A stretch of DNA of 64,000 bases from Streptococcus mitis (GCF_001281025.1 NZ_CP012646.1:1-64000), one strand, 5' to 3'. Shown: positions 31,021 through 39,520, numbered from the stretch's first letter. Translations and numbers: made by a program. Notes: a model not told the origin generated them from the letters alone.

Positions 31021-31656
31021 TTAAAACTGAGCCTCAACTCGGTAGATAACTTGCCCCTTGTTGGAGAATTTTTGCTCGTATTCTGTCATGACATTGCCTT
31101 CAAAATCACTGGCATGTAAATCAAGCCAGACACCATTGAGCTTCATGCCATACTGAGAAAAGCTCACTAGGCTGTACTCAAATAAGCCACGGTTATCCGT
31201 CTTGAAATGAATTTCTCCATTTTCAGGCAAGATACGCTTAAAGGTATCCAAGAAGGTTTTGTAGGTCAAACGACGCTTTTCATGGCGTTTTTTAGGCCAT
31301 GGATCTGAAAAGTTCAGATACAAGCGATCAATCTCACCGTCTTCAAAGTAGTCAGTCAAGTCAGAACCATCTACCCACAAGAGCTTAATATTAGGTACTC
31401 CAACTTCAAGCACCTTGTCCAAAGCGTAGCTCAAAACAGACTTTTGAATATCAATCCCGATATAGTTGATGTCAGGGTTTTGCTTGGCCATACCTGAAAC
31501 AAAGGCACCCTTTCCACTTCCAACTTCCACATGAATGGGATTGTCATTGCCAAACAAGTCCCGCCATTTCCCCTTGGCTTCTAAGGGATTGAGGACTACA
31601 TACTGGGGATTTGCCTCTAGTAATTCTGTCGCCCCTTTACGATTTCTAACTCTCAT
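31021..31656 (-). CDS. trmB: tRNA (guanine-N7-)-methyltransferase
   Basis: A 211-residue Rossmann methyltransferase making m7G46 in tRNA. Motif I is [11 protein letters not shown] (about residues 44-54), then [10 protein letters not shown], and the family signature [18 protein letters not shown] (about 116-133). The start is ATG 31656, with GGAACGAGAAG upstream; an in-frame start further upstream would overlap ccrZ by more than 120 bases. The 4-bp overlap with ccrZ indicates coupled translation. Confidence 0.95.
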   Translation of the reverse strand: MRVRNRKGATELLEANPQYVVLNPLEAKGKWRDLFGNDNPIHVEVGSGKGAFVSGMAKQNPDINYIGIDIQKSVLSYALDKVLEVGVPNIKLLWVDGSDLTDYFEDGEIDRLYLNFSDPWPKKRHEKRRLTYKTFLDTFKRILPENGEIHFKTDNRGLFEYSLVSFSQYGMKLNGVWLDLHASDFEGNVMTEYEQKFSNKGQVIYRVEAQF

Positions 31657-32447
31657 CTTCTCGTTCCATACTTGTCTCGGAAGTGACGTAAGCCATGGAT
31701 CTCCCGATTGACATTTTCTAAATCTTGGTTCATATAATACTTGGAAATCTGGCTCAAGTAAGACAATTGACCGTACCAATACAATTTATTTAATACCGTC
31801 TGATTGTACTTGTAACCGTAGTAGGTCAACCATTCCTTCCACTGATGTTCTGGAATATAATGGCAGAGCATATGGGCCACATCAAACATGCGATCGGTCA
31901 AGCGAACCGAATCCCAATCCACCAAATAAATCAAGCCACTGTCTGTCTCAATCCAATTACTATGTCGTACATCTCCATGGACAATGGTCGCATGGTCCTC
32001 TCTAAATCCTGGAATAGTCTGACGTAAATCAGCCATCACTTCACTGATAAAATGATTTTTACGCAAAGCATCTGGAGCCGTTTCTTGCCAAGACTGCAGT
32101 AAATCTACAGGTGTTTCCATGGCATACCCCAAACGACTCAACTGTGTCATCAACGGACGTGAGCGATGAAGACGGGTTAAAATATTGACGATTTGTTTAC
32201 GATTCATATCATAGGGGGTCAATATCTTGCCTGTCAACCATTCTTGAGCACACATATCACGCCCATCTGCCAAACGGCGACTCCATAATAATTGTGGAGC
32301 AATTTGTTCTCTAGCTAGACCAGGTAGGATTGGAGAGGTGTTCATTTTTACAAAGATACGCTTCCCATCAGGATAGCTACCCATATAAGCCTTGCCACTT
32401 TTCCCAGGTATGGGAGTCAGTGTTAGCTCATTATCACCCAAATCCAT
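31653..32447 (-). CDS. ccrZ: Cell-cycle regulator CcrZ (aminoglycoside-phosphotransferase/choline-kinase fold)
   Basis: A 264-residue kinase-fold protein. It shows the N-terminal lobe [17 protein letters not shown], the catalytic HGDVRHSNW (about residues 157-165; Asp159 and Asn164 are the expected catalytic pair) and the metal-binding LVDWDSV (about 175-181). In pneumococcus the gene next to trmB encodes CcrZ, which is brought to the division site by FtsZ and helps time DNA replication initiation. Its substrate is ribose-type in vitro. The assignment rests on sequence pattern and this conserved neighbourhood. Confidence 0.88.
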   Translation of the reverse strand: MDLGDNELTLTPIPGKSGKAYMGSYPDGKRIFVKMNTSPILPGLAREQIAPQLLWSRRLADGRDMCAQEWLTGKILTPYDMNRKQIVNILTRLHRSRPLMTQLSRLGYAMETPVDLLQSWQETAPDALRKNHFISEVMADLRQTIPGFREDHATIVHGDVRHSNWIETDSGLIYLVDWDSVRLTDRMFDVAHMLCHYIPEHQWKEWLTYYGYKYNQTVLNKLYWYGQLSYLSQISKYYMNQDLENVNREIHGLRHFRDKYGTRR

Positions 32448-32608
32448 TTCTTTCCTCCGTATAAAGTTTCCTTACTATTCTACTAATTTTTGCCCTATTC
32501 GTCAACCGCTCTAACCCGATTCTCAAAGAAAAGCATCTGGATTGGCTTGGGCTATCATTATAGAAAGAAAAAGGTAAGCACAATCTCCTACTTACCTTTT
32601 CATAATTT

Positions 32609-33220
32609 TTATAAATAATATAAGAGTGGCCAACTGTTGTAAAACATGTGGACTAGAGTAGAAACCCATAGGTTTTGGCTCTTTTTATAAGCAAAGCCCA
32701 GTAACAAGCCCCCAAGTAGATAAAAAATAAACGAAGGGATATTAGAAGGTCCATGCATGAAAGAAAAGAGAGAGGAAGTTAGCACAAGCCCTAACCAAGA
32801 ATTGTCAAAAACCGCACCTTGAAGAAGTCCTCTGAAAATGAGTTCCTCCTGGATAGGTCCAAAAACTGAGGAAGTCAAAATCAAAGACAGAGAAATTCCT
32901 CTGCTGACTTCCGACAAGTGTTGAACTCCTGCGCCAGAAGAAACAGCAAAGAAATGAATATAAACCAGTGTCTCAAGTACACTTAGAAGAAAGATTGTAA
33001 TGAAAAGCAAAATGTCTTTCTTCCTTAACATCCCAAAAGAAATCATTTCAAACTTTCTAGCATAAGTAACACTCAGCGAGGTTACAAGAAGACTTACAAT
33101 AATCAATTCAGATTCATTTTGAAAAAAATCCCCGTGGTTAATCGTATAAGGAACTGTAATGACGATTAGTAGTACTAAAAATCCAAAACAAAAGGCATGA
33201 AATTTATCAAAAAACTTCAT
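32609..33220 (-). CDS. CPBP-family intramembrane protease, blp immunity type (PncP-like)
   Basis: A 203-residue membrane protein with about six helices and the CPBP/Abi motifs: EELIFRGLLQG (Glu-Glu-x3-Arg), SLFSFMHGPSN (motif 2 His), and the terminal HMFYNSWPLL (motif 3 His). Such proteins at blp loci are needed for immunity to pneumocins or act as putative immunity proteins. The start is ATG 33220 with GGAGGATAATTTG upstream. Last gene of the presumed immunity operon, 30 bp after the BlpZ-like gene. Confidence 0.8.
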   Translation of the reverse strand: MKFFDKFHAFCFGFLVLLIVITVPYTINHGDFFQNESELIIVSLLVTSLSVTYARKFEMISFGMLRKKDILLFITIFLLSVLETLVYIHFFAVSSGAGVQHLSEVSRGISLSLILTSSVFGPIQEELIFRGLLQGAVFDNSWLGLVLTSSLFSFMHGPSNIPSFIFYLLGGLLLGFAYKKSQNLWVSTLVHMFYNSWPLLYYL

Positions 33221-33250
33221 CAAATTATCCTCCTCAACAAACAAACTTCC

Positions 33251-33499
33251 CTACAAGTCATCCTTGAGCTCTAGTCTTTCCAAAACAAACCATTTGAGTA
33301 ACCAAAATCCGACCACATAACCAGCCCCTAAGAAGATAGCCATTAAAGATAGCATGGGATTTAGGAAATAAAAGATCACAACAGATACAAAGGTTAGCAC
33401 AAAAACATTAAAGGCAATGGTATCAGAAGCCAAGTCTAGAATATAGGGCGTCAACCAGTCTAGGGTTTTGGAATCTAGGAAAAATAAGTGTTTATACAT
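33251..33499 (-). CDS. blpZ: BlpZ-like immunity-region membrane protein
   Basis: An 82-residue protein with two or three hydrophobic segments (TIAFNVFVLTFVSVVIFYFL and MLSLMAIFLGAGYVVGFWLL) and a short cytoplasmic tail, matching BlpZ of pneumococcal blp loci in length, sequence pattern and position between blpY and the CPBP gene. Its molecular role is not known. BlpY/BlpZ are treated as accessory immunity proteins. The start ATG has GAGGAGG upstream, well spaced. Confidence 0.78.
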   Translation of the reverse strand: MYKHLFFLDSKTLDWLTPYILDLASDTIAFNVFVLTFVSVVIFYFLNPMLSLMAIFLGAGYVVGFWLLKWFVLERLELKDDL

Positions 33500-33540
33500 G
33501 ATGACCTCCTCTATGGCTGAAAAGCAAGGCTTTGGTTTTT

Positions 33541-34230
33541 TTACCCCAAGACCCTATGTAGAAAAGTGAGCAAAAATGGTAAGTTTGCAATGATATTATT
33601 AACAATATGAATCGAATAAGAAGGATAGATACTCTTCGTATAACGTGTCAGCCAGGCATATAGACAACCCACTGCCGTATAGACAAAAATATCTGCGAGA
33701 CTTGGCAAGCTAGAAAAGTGGGGCAAGGCAAATAGGAGTGAAGGAAAGAGAAGATCCAGCCCCCATCTCGAGTCCTTAAAGAAGGCATGTTGAAGCAGTC
33801 CTCTACACACCAATTCTTCCATCAGAGGTCCTAGTACGATTAAGGTTAGGTAAACACCAAACTCCGCAAAATTTGTCTCACTATAGGCAATAAACAAATT
33901 CCACCCTTCATTAGTTCCCTGAACGTGTTTAGCTGTCAGATAGTTAAAACAGATAAGCACAACAGCTGCTAACACCGTCAGGACAGAATAGCTCAACCAC
34001 TTTTTTCTAGGGATACGAAAGAGATAAGCATGGCCCGACCTGACCAAAATCCAAATCATAAAGCAGATAAAGAGAAGGCTAATGATGTTTCGAATCCAGA
34101 TAAGATTTCCTACCCAAGACGAAAACTCCCAATAATTTCTCCAAAATTGGGTTGTCCAAAACAATCCGAAAAATAGAAACAAATAAGAAAGAATGGCACT
34201 CGTTTTGAAAAGAATAGGATGTTTTTTCAT
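33541..34230 (-). CDS. blpY: BlpY CPBP-family immunity protein
   Basis: A 229-residue membrane protein with seven or eight helices and CPBP motifs: MEELVCRGLLQHAFF (Glu-Glu-x3-Arg near residue 160), LLFALPHFSSLPS (His near 185) and IHIVNNIIANLP (His-x3-Asn near 215). The start is ATG 34230: the protein begins MKKHPILFKTSAIL, as in known BlpY. Its usual upstream sequence is displaced: a second copy of the first 30 codons lies at 34680-34778 behind a good ribosome-binding site, with a foreign gene between. The expression signal is therefore altered. Confidence 0.82.
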   Translation of the reverse strand: MKKHPILFKTSAILSYLFLFFGLFWTTQFWRNYWEFSSWVGNLIWIRNIISLLFICFMIWILVRSGHAYLFRIPRKKWLSYSVLTVLAAVVLICFNYLTAKHVQGTNEGWNLFIAYSETNFAEFGVYLTLIVLGPLMEELVCRGLLQHAFFKDSRWGLDLLFPSLLFALPHFSSLPSLADIFVYTAVGCLYAWLTRYTKSIYPSYSIHIVNNIIANLPFLLTFLHRVLG

Positions 34231-34258
34231 AGCTTTCTCCATTACAATTAAATGATAT

Positions 34259-34579
34259 CTAATCATTTTCTAAAATTTGATAACATTTGTGAAATGTTTT
34301 AGCAGAAATAACTCTATGATTGGTGATATCTATATAATCACCTGGATAACCAAGAACATACATCCCATAACCAGCGAATCCTCCTCCAGCTGTTCCAACT
34401 AGACCAAACTTGATATTCGTTGCGAGAGAAGTGTTAAGACCTGCCATTAGAATGCGCACATGATTATCCAACCAAACCATATAATTTTTTTGAAAAGCTT
34501 CCTCTACCCAACTTGGTTTAGGAGTTGCTTGACCAATTTCCCAAACATCAACAATTTGATTCCCATATTTTGCCTTCAT
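34259..34579 (-). CDS. Uncharacterised 106-residue protein inserted in the blp locus
   Basis: A protein I do not recognise. It has a charged N terminus (MKAKYGNQIVDVWEIG), a helix with Trp residues (SWVEEAFQKNYMVWLDNHV), a Gly-rich hydrophobic segment (FGLVGTAGGGFAGYGMYVLG) and a C terminus GDYIDITNHRVISAKTFHKC. The Shine-Dalgarno AAAAGGA lies upstream. It sits between a truncated first copy of blpY and the intact blpY, so it arrived with or after a duplication. An immunity or effector role is only a guess from context. Confidence 0.6.
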   Translation of the reverse strand: MKAKYGNQIVDVWEIGQATPKPSWVEEAFQKNYMVWLDNHVRILMAGLNTSLATNIKFGLVGTAGGGFAGYGMYVLGYPGDYIDITNHRVISAKTFHKCYQILEND

Positions 34580-34679
34580 ATCTTCAATCCTTTTTAAATA
34601 CCATTACATGAGTTTGGAGTTTCCCCTATACCATAAGGACTACATGGTTTTGAAAGATGTATAATAGACCACTTACCAT

Positions 34680-34778
34680 TTAATTGCTCCAAAATTGGGT
34701 TGTCCAAAACGGTCCGAAAAACAGAAACAAATAAGAAAGAATGGCACTCGCTTTGAAAAAAATAGGATGTTTTTTCAT
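34680..34778 (-). pseudogene. Duplicated 5' fragment of blpY
   Basis: From ATG 34778, behind GGAGGAG, it reads MKKHPIFFKASAILSYLFLF and on to FWTTQFWSN, then a stop. This matches the first 30 residues of BlpY (34230) with a few substitutions, and about 90 bp of DNA are nearly identical. The fragment keeps the good ribosome-binding site that the intact blpY lacks. The rest of 34580-34873 shows no other gene. Confidence 0.85.
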
Positions 34779-34873
34779 AGAACTCCTCCCTACTATCTAC
34801 AAGACAGAGGCTAGCCTAATACCTCCTCTTGCCAGACCATAGACTAGTCACAGATTAAGAAGAAAGTTCTTCC

Positions 34874-35278
34874 CTACTTTTTATAATACTTCAAACCCCA
34901 AATGAGTAGAAGCATGATAAGCAAGCAGAGAATAGCGCCAATATAGGCAATTAATTGTTGATAGAATTCTCCTGCTGTGATACCTCTATACAAACATATA
35001 ATAGACATAAAACCTGTCAAGCCGATATACATAAGTTGATTGGTTCTAGGACTAACCAAATCATCATCTTCAAACTCTCTTATCCTCATCTCCCTAGTGA
35101 GGTAAACAGTGACCAAAATAGAAGCCAAGTTAATAACCACTAAGAGAAATTGGAAAACCAAGGAAAAATTTAAAAACTGACGAGATAGAAATAGATAAGT
35201 AGAGACAATCAAGGGCAACTGACCTAGGAACAATCTCGCAAGGAAGATGTTCCGTTTTTTAGCAAGAAAAGTTTTCAT
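34874..35278 (-). CDS. Membrane protein of the blp immunity region
   Basis: A 134-residue protein with four predicted helices (about residues 13-32, 40-60, 82-100, 108-130) separated by a short acidic loop (REFEDDDLVS). It belongs to the heterogeneous small membrane proteins found in bacteriocin immunity regions. I cannot assign it to a named family. The start ATG has AAAGGAGC upstream, and it lies 60 bp after the CPBP gene in the same direction, within the transcript from the BlpR-type promoter at 36131. Confidence 0.65.
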   Translation of the reverse strand: MKTFLAKKRNIFLARLFLGQLPLIVSTYLFLSRQFLNFSLVFQFLLVVINLASILVTVYLTREMRIREFEDDDLVSPRTNQLMYIGLTGFMSIICLYRGITAGEFYQQLIAYIGAILCLLIMLLLIWGLKYYKK

Positions 35279-35338
35279 TTCTTTGCTCCTTTCATATACT
35301 ATCAGACGAAGAACTACACAAACTCACCGGTTCAAAAC

Positions 35339-36007
35339 CTAAGTAGCTAGAAAAAAGAGACAGGTGACAGTAGCATTCATCAAACCATGTACAACTACAC
35401 AGGAATATAGATTTCTCCGCTTTATATAGAGAATTCCTAATACAATTCCTGACACTAGATGTTGAGAGAGCATTTCTCCGTCATGAGCAAATCCAAAAAG
35501 AACAGCCGAAAGGATAATAGCAACTATGGGAGAATATTTTTCTAAACTTCCTAAAATGATTCCTCTAAAGAGTATCTCCTCCAAAAGAGGTTGAGTGAAA
35601 GTAGTTGACAACCAGAATAGAACTATGTACAAGAAACCACTTGTTTCCAAATGTTGAAAAAAGCTTAAAGAACTTGTATTATCATGGACTTTTCCAAGAA
35701 CGGTCGTGAAAAATATAAAACCAACTACTAAAACCAGATTAGCCAGATAAGCAAGAACAATCCATTTCAATTCTACCCATTTGATTGGCAAGCAATCTAA
35801 AGTAGTCTCATCACCCCATCTCTTAATAAGATATACAAGAATGGTTAAGTATATAAAGAAAGATAGAAAGAAGACACCAACACTGAACACATCTCCCATC
35901 ACTCCGTCATAAAATCGTCTCACAACAGTTAATGGCACAAGTTGAATAGCAAAAGTAAGTAAAAAACAAGTAATTATTTTTTTAAAGATAGAAATCGTTT
36001 TTTTCAT
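35339..36007 (-). CDS. CPBP-family intramembrane protease, blp immunity region
   Basis: A 222-residue polytopic membrane protein with the three CPBP motifs: LLEEILFRGIILG (about residues 135-147), SAVLFGFAHDGEM (about 170) and VVHGLMNATV (about 207). First gene after a BlpR-type promoter, with a leader of about 115 bases. The start is ATG 36007 with AAAGGAC upstream. It is one of three CPBP genes in this locus and the most distant in sequence from blpY. Confidence 0.82.
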   Translation of the reverse strand: MKKTISIFKKIITCFLLTFAIQLVPLTVVRRFYDGVMGDVFSVGVFFLSFFIYLTILVYLIKRWGDETTLDCLPIKWVELKWIVLAYLANLVLVVGFIFFTTVLGKVHDNTSSLSFFQHLETSGFLYIVLFWLSTTFTQPLLEEILFRGIILGSLEKYSPIVAIILSAVLFGFAHDGEMLSQHLVSGIVLGILYIKRRNLYSCVVVHGLMNATVTCLFFLAT

Positions 36008-36130
36008 AGTTTGTCCTTTTTTCAACTCCTTAATAAGATATTTTTTCTAATTTACTACTTCCACGAACGAAGCCCCCCGCTTCCTTAACTTGTGTTTTAT
36101 CACACTTCCTGCTTCAACCTTTACACTGCT

Positions 36131-36197
36131 AGTATAGCACTCATTTTGACCTTGGATCACTCAAATCATAAATGGTCATCAAAACATCTTGAATTGT
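36131..36197 (-). promoter_or_regulatory. BlpR-type promoter 1 (drives the immunity operon)
   Basis: On the minus strand: half-sites ACAATTCAAG (36188-36197) and ACCATTTATG (36167-36176) separated by 11 bp, then 30 bp to an extended -10 TGCTATACT (TATACT 36131-36136). The 21-bp half-site period is that of ComE/BlpR-class response regulators. Confidence 0.82.
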
Positions 36198-36237
36198 AAA
36201 AAATTAAAAAAGCAAGCATGAAAAACATACTTGCCCT
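36162..36237 (-). repeat. 76-bp blp module, copy 1 (terminator + BlpR site)
   Basis: Identical over 76 bp to 36639-36714. On the minus strand it opens with the hairpin GCAAGTATG/CATGCTTGC and a T run (36219-36236 plus tail), which is a terminator, and continues into the BlpR half-sites. Confidence 0.9.
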
Positions 36238-36364
36238 TTACACCATATTGATACCAACTTAATTTGTAGATTTTTTATCCTGCTATCACATATCATTTTG
36301 ACAGGCGAAACAATATTAAAGAAACTCCCCTGTAGATTAAACTAGCGATAAAAAATCTCTTTAT

Positions 36365-36484
36365 CTAATTAGATCTATCTTTATTCTTCTTTGGAGATTT
36401 TAAAAATTTTTCCCTAATTAAAGAAGTAATATAAGAAACAAACATGCCAACAACAAAAGCAATAAGAAAACTTTTGAAATCCAT
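36365..36484 (-). CDS. 39-residue single-span membrane peptide under BlpR-type control
   Basis: A small reading frame with an excellent ribosome-binding site (GGAGGTAATT). It reads MDFKSFLIAFVVGMFVSYIT (one membrane helix), then a basic tail ending KKNKDRSN. No double-glycine leader, so it is not a typical secreted bacteriocin precursor; an immunity or accessory peptide is more likely. Only gene between BlpR-type promoter 2 and the terminator in module copy 1. Outside this frame the 36026-36761 interval holds two regulatory modules and no other supported gene. Confidence 0.62.
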   Translation of the reverse strand: MDFKSFLIAFVVGMFVSYITSLIREKFLKSPKKNKDRSN

Positions 36485-36607
36485 AATTACCTCCAAGTAC
36501 ACAAGCTCAAGCCTTTAAGCAACCATAATAGCCAATTGTAACATTGTTTTTGCATTCACGAGGAATACCTCTTTTTACTTTCGTCCTATTACAACCTTAA
36601 TAAGGTT

Positions 36608-36674
36608 AGTATACTACTATTTTTTAAAACTTTCCATCCAAATCATAAATGGTCATCAAAACATCTTGAATTGT
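36608..36674 (-). promoter_or_regulatory. BlpR-type promoter 2
   Basis: Half-sites ACAATTCAAG (36665-36674) and ACCATTTATG (36644-36653), 11-bp spacer, then exactly 30 bp to TATACT (36608-36613). Reads towards the 39-residue peptide gene. Confidence 0.82.
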
Positions 36675-36714
36675 AAAAAATTAAAAAAGCAAGCATGAAA
36701 AACATACTTGCCCT
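36639..36714 (-). repeat. 76-bp blp module, copy 2
   Basis: Exact copy of 36162-36237. Its hairpin serves as the terminator for the membrane protein gene at 36762-37118. Confidence 0.9.
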
Positions 36715-36761
36715 AAGGGAATTTAACAATGTGAAAATACAAAATAGAAAGCTATTCAGCC

Positions 36762-37118
36762 TTATTTCCGTCTGTTCTCATATATTCTCATAATCGCAAC
36801 CAGGATACAGGCTGTCCCACTTGCAAAAGCGATAAGGGTAATGATAATGTTGAGGATTTCAGGCGTACTCCCTATTCTGTTGATAAGACGGAGTAGGGAT
36901 ATAACTGTCAACTGAATCAAGAGTATTGATTCTACTCTTACCAATGAAGTCAGTCTGTTCTCAACCACATATAAGAATGATGGTAACATAACACAGGCTA
37001 TAGCAATCACAAACAGATTGCTCCCCGTTTCTTCTCCCTTGTTTACCACAGAAATCATGAGAAGGTTCGATGCTATAATCAACGTAGAACAGATGATAAA
37101 AAAGGATTTCTTATTCAT
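36762..37118 (-). CDS. Four-helix membrane protein downstream of blpH
   Basis: A 118-residue protein with four predicted membrane helices (about residues 5-24, 33-52, 62-80, 88-110) and short loops. Family not recognised. It begins 68 bp after the blpH stop, where pneumococcal loci have blpC, but it has no pheromone-like leader. The start ATG has a weak upstream site (AGGTATCC). It is probably transcribed with blpRH and ends in the 76-bp module terminator. A role in bacteriocin immunity is inferred only from position. Confidence 0.6.
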   Translation of the reverse strand: MNKKSFFIICSTLIIASNLLMISVVNKGEETGSNLFVIAIACVMLPSFLYVVENRLTSLVRVESILLIQLTVISLLRLINRIGSTPEILNIIITLIAFASGTACILVAIMRIYENRRK

Positions 37119-37186
37119 ATAGGATACCTCATATACTATGGCATTTTAATTGATGACTACAGGCAATACTTCTTTCCACAAATCTT

Positions 37187-38536
37187 CTAATCATCAACTG
37201 ACATTGAGTGAACTGTTAAAACCTGACGAAAGACTTGATTTTGACAGGTGGTATTTAGACTGGTATTGGGATGGCTTTCCACAATTTTCATGACGGTATA
37301 GAGACCAACTCCTCTCTCCTCCCCTTTAGAACTGGCTCCAAAGGAGAAAATCTCAGAAATGTCTATACCCTCTTCTTTAATGGAATTTTCAATGATAAAA
37401 GTCTCCTGTGCTCCATTTTTTAAAAAGGCGATTGAAACATGAGGTTGACTGGCCTCTGCACTGGCTTCAATAGCGTTGTCACAAAGGATAGACACAATGG
37501 TTAGAAAATCAAGTAGACTCATCCCCTCTACCTGAATCTCCTCTGGAACTTCGACATTAAAGACAATGTTCTTATCTCTGGCTTTTAGAAATTTCCCTGC
37601 TAGGAGACTTTTGAGGGCTTTATCACGAACATTCACGAGTCGTCCAAGGTCATATTTATTGTCCTGCAATTTCTGACTAGAATCCTTTAAGACCGAGTCG
37701 TAGACCTCTTTTATCTGCTCCATATCCTCCTCTTCAATGCCCAGACGTAAACTGGTCAAGAGGTTGGTGTAGTCATGGCGAAAACTCCGTACTTCCTTGT
37801 AAAGTTCCTCTATATGCCGACTATAGCGTTCCATATCTCTGTAGCGCAAGGCCTGCTCTTGGTCCAGTCTCTCATGGAGTTTGTCCTTCAAATAGGTATC
37901 CAGCTTCTTGATAATCCCCATAAAAAAGAGTAGGTAAAACACTAGAATCAGATGGCGAACAGTCGTTGATTGAATACCTTGTACATTTTCAAAATAAGAC
38001 AGACTTTGCATCACTAGATAGTAAGCCCCCATTATCCAGTTAATCTTAGTCAGGGACTTTTGAAAACCTTTATCGAGAATCTCCCTTCTCAAACTAGTAA
38101 AATCATAGTCTAACCATTTCAAAAAGGCTAGAGAAATAAAGCAAATGAAAATTTTTATACATAACCAAATAAAAGAGCGGTCATCATACACATGCCCTTG
38201 CCCCAAAAATGGAAGCACAAAATAGGAGACTACCCTGAAAAAAAGATTCACCAACATCATTGGAAAGAGACCATAAAAGAAGAGTAGTTTTTTAGGAAGC
38301 CCTCTTAACAATAAGAAAGATAAACCAATGCCGTACAAGGGTTCCATAAAATAAGATAGGTAAGTATTTCCTACTATATAGCTAATCGTTACAAAAACAA
38401 CTGCTAAAAGTAGCTTAAAAAGAAAGGACTTAAAAACTCTCTCCAGAGTTAGAACAATTCCATCCACCTTAAAAAATATAAACAATTCCAATCCAGATAT
38501 CAAAAACACATATACTATCTTCCAAACTAATTCCAT
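37187..38536 (-). CDS. blpH: Histidine kinase BlpH (HPK10 family)
   Basis: A 449-residue peptide-pheromone receptor kinase. The N-terminal sensor has six or seven membrane helices (residues about 5-215), then a coiled dimerisation region, the phosphoacceptor H-box SFRHDYTNLL (His near residue 255) and an ATPase domain with NAIEAS (N-box) and GEERGVGLYTV (G-box). BlpH senses BlpC and phosphorylates BlpR. It lies 13 bp after blpR. No blpC is found nearby, so the inducing peptide must come from elsewhere or from other cells. Confidence 0.9.
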   Translation of the reverse strand: MELVWKIVYVFLISGLELFIFFKVDGIVLTLERVFKSFLFKLLLAVVFVTISYIVGNTYLSYFMEPLYGIGLSFLLLRGLPKKLLFFYGLFPMMLVNLFFRVVSYFVLPFLGQGHVYDDRSFIWLCIKIFICFISLAFLKWLDYDFTSLRREILDKGFQKSLTKINWIMGAYYLVMQSLSYFENVQGIQSTTVRHLILVFYLLFFMGIIKKLDTYLKDKLHERLDQEQALRYRDMERYSRHIEELYKEVRSFRHDYTNLLTSLRLGIEEEDMEQIKEVYDSVLKDSSQKLQDNKYDLGRLVNVRDKALKSLLAGKFLKARDKNIVFNVEVPEEIQVEGMSLLDFLTIVSILCDNAIEASAEASQPHVSIAFLKNGAQETFIIENSIKEEGIDISEIFSFGASSKGEERGVGLYTVMKIVESHPNTSLNTTCQNQVFRQVLTVHSMSVDD

Positions 38537-38549
38537 TCCAGCACCTCAC

Positions 38550-39287
38550 TCAATGTAAGTTATTGATAGCTTCAGACACTTCCCTGACCTTATAACGCGC
38601 TATCATACAGCTTCCGCCATTAGGAAAGAAAAGGAGTTTCTCTTTCTTATCCAAACGAACCACATTTGCAGGATTGATGAGAAAAGAGCGATGGCACTGC
38701 AAGAGACGGGGCTCCTGCTTGAAAACCTCCTCTAAACTCGCTGTAAATTCCAGCCTGTCTGTCTTGGTATAGAGAATAACACGATGGGCTCTGGGCGATG
38801 TTTCGAGATAGTAAACCTCTTTAAAAGGATACTGAAATTGGGCAAATTTTGATTTAAAGTAAAAGCAATCTTCCGCCAGACTTTTACTATCTTGACTATT
38901 GGCATAGAGGAGGGCTGTCTCGATCCGAGATTCAAACTCCTCTGCCGACAAGGCCTTATCAATGTAGTCCAAAGCTGACACTTGATAGCGAAAGGACAGG
39001 GGCATAAACTCCGAGTGAGTCGTCACAAAGACAATAAGGGCATAAGGATCCCGATCCCGAATTTTTCTAGCCACTTCCAGCCCCTTCATCTCCTCATTTC
39101 GAATCTCAATATCCAAAAAGAATAGTTGATGCGCCCCCTTCTCATGGACTTCAGTCAGCAGTTGATCTGGCTTCCCAAATACCTCAAAAGAACTGGGAGT
39201 GATCTGATGTTCCTTCAAGAGTTTCTCAATCGTCGTTTCAATCCTAGTCTGTTGGGAAAAATCATCTTCTAAAACAAATATTCTCAT
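38550..39287 (-). CDS. blpR: Response regulator BlpR (LytTR family)
   Basis: A 245-residue regulator with a receiver domain (residues 1-125; MRIFVLEDDFSQQ acidic pocket, phosphoacceptor Asp in LFFLDIEI near 60, and the Lys of YIDKAL near 110) and a LytTR DNA-binding domain (about 140-245; CHRSFLINPANV). It should bind the 21-bp-period half-sites found in this window. The start is ATG 39287 with GGAGAG upstream, matching known BlpR (MRIFVLEDD). An earlier in-frame codon lies in non-conserved sequence. First gene of the blpRH operon. Confidence 0.93.
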   Translation of the reverse strand: MRIFVLEDDFSQQTRIETTIEKLLKEHQITPSSFEVFGKPDQLLTEVHEKGAHQLFFLDIEIRNEEMKGLEVARKIRDRDPYALIVFVTTHSEFMPLSFRYQVSALDYIDKALSAEEFESRIETALLYANSQDSKSLAEDCFYFKSKFAQFQYPFKEVYYLETSPRAHRVILYTKTDRLEFTASLEEVFKQEPRLLQCHRSFLINPANVVRLDKKEKLLFFPNGGSCMIARYKVREVSEAINNLH

Positions 39288-39453
39288 CTTCTTACTCTCC
39301 TTGTTTCGATTTCTTCCTAAAAAGAGAATAGCAAAAATACTATGATACAAGCCCACCAAATCCTAAACAGGCCTTTAACGCTCCTGAAGGGTAGCTTGTT
39401 CCTCAAATAAGCATGATAATCTTACAACTATTTTATCATAAAATTTTAACAGT

Positions 39454-39520
39454 ACCATTCAGGAAATTTCAAGGACAATTAAAGATTTTATGGTGAAAAA
39501 GGAGATAAAAGTGATAAACT
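39454..39520 (+). promoter_or_regulatory. BlpR-type promoter 3 (drives the blpT-like gene)
   Basis: Plus-strand half-sites ACCATTCAGG (39454-39463) and ACAATTAAAG (39475-39484), 11-bp spacer, then 30 bp to TAAACT (39515-39520), the same geometry as promoters 1 and 2. The rest of the 295-base gap between blpR and this gene shows no other feature I can support. Confidence 0.75.

Noticed and set aside
36490..36600. Open minus-strand frame ending in a Cys-rich tail (ECKNNVTIGYYGCLKA)
   Set aside because: No start codon or leader, and the promoter lies only about 10 bases upstream of the frame. Listed only as a possible remnant, not as a gene.
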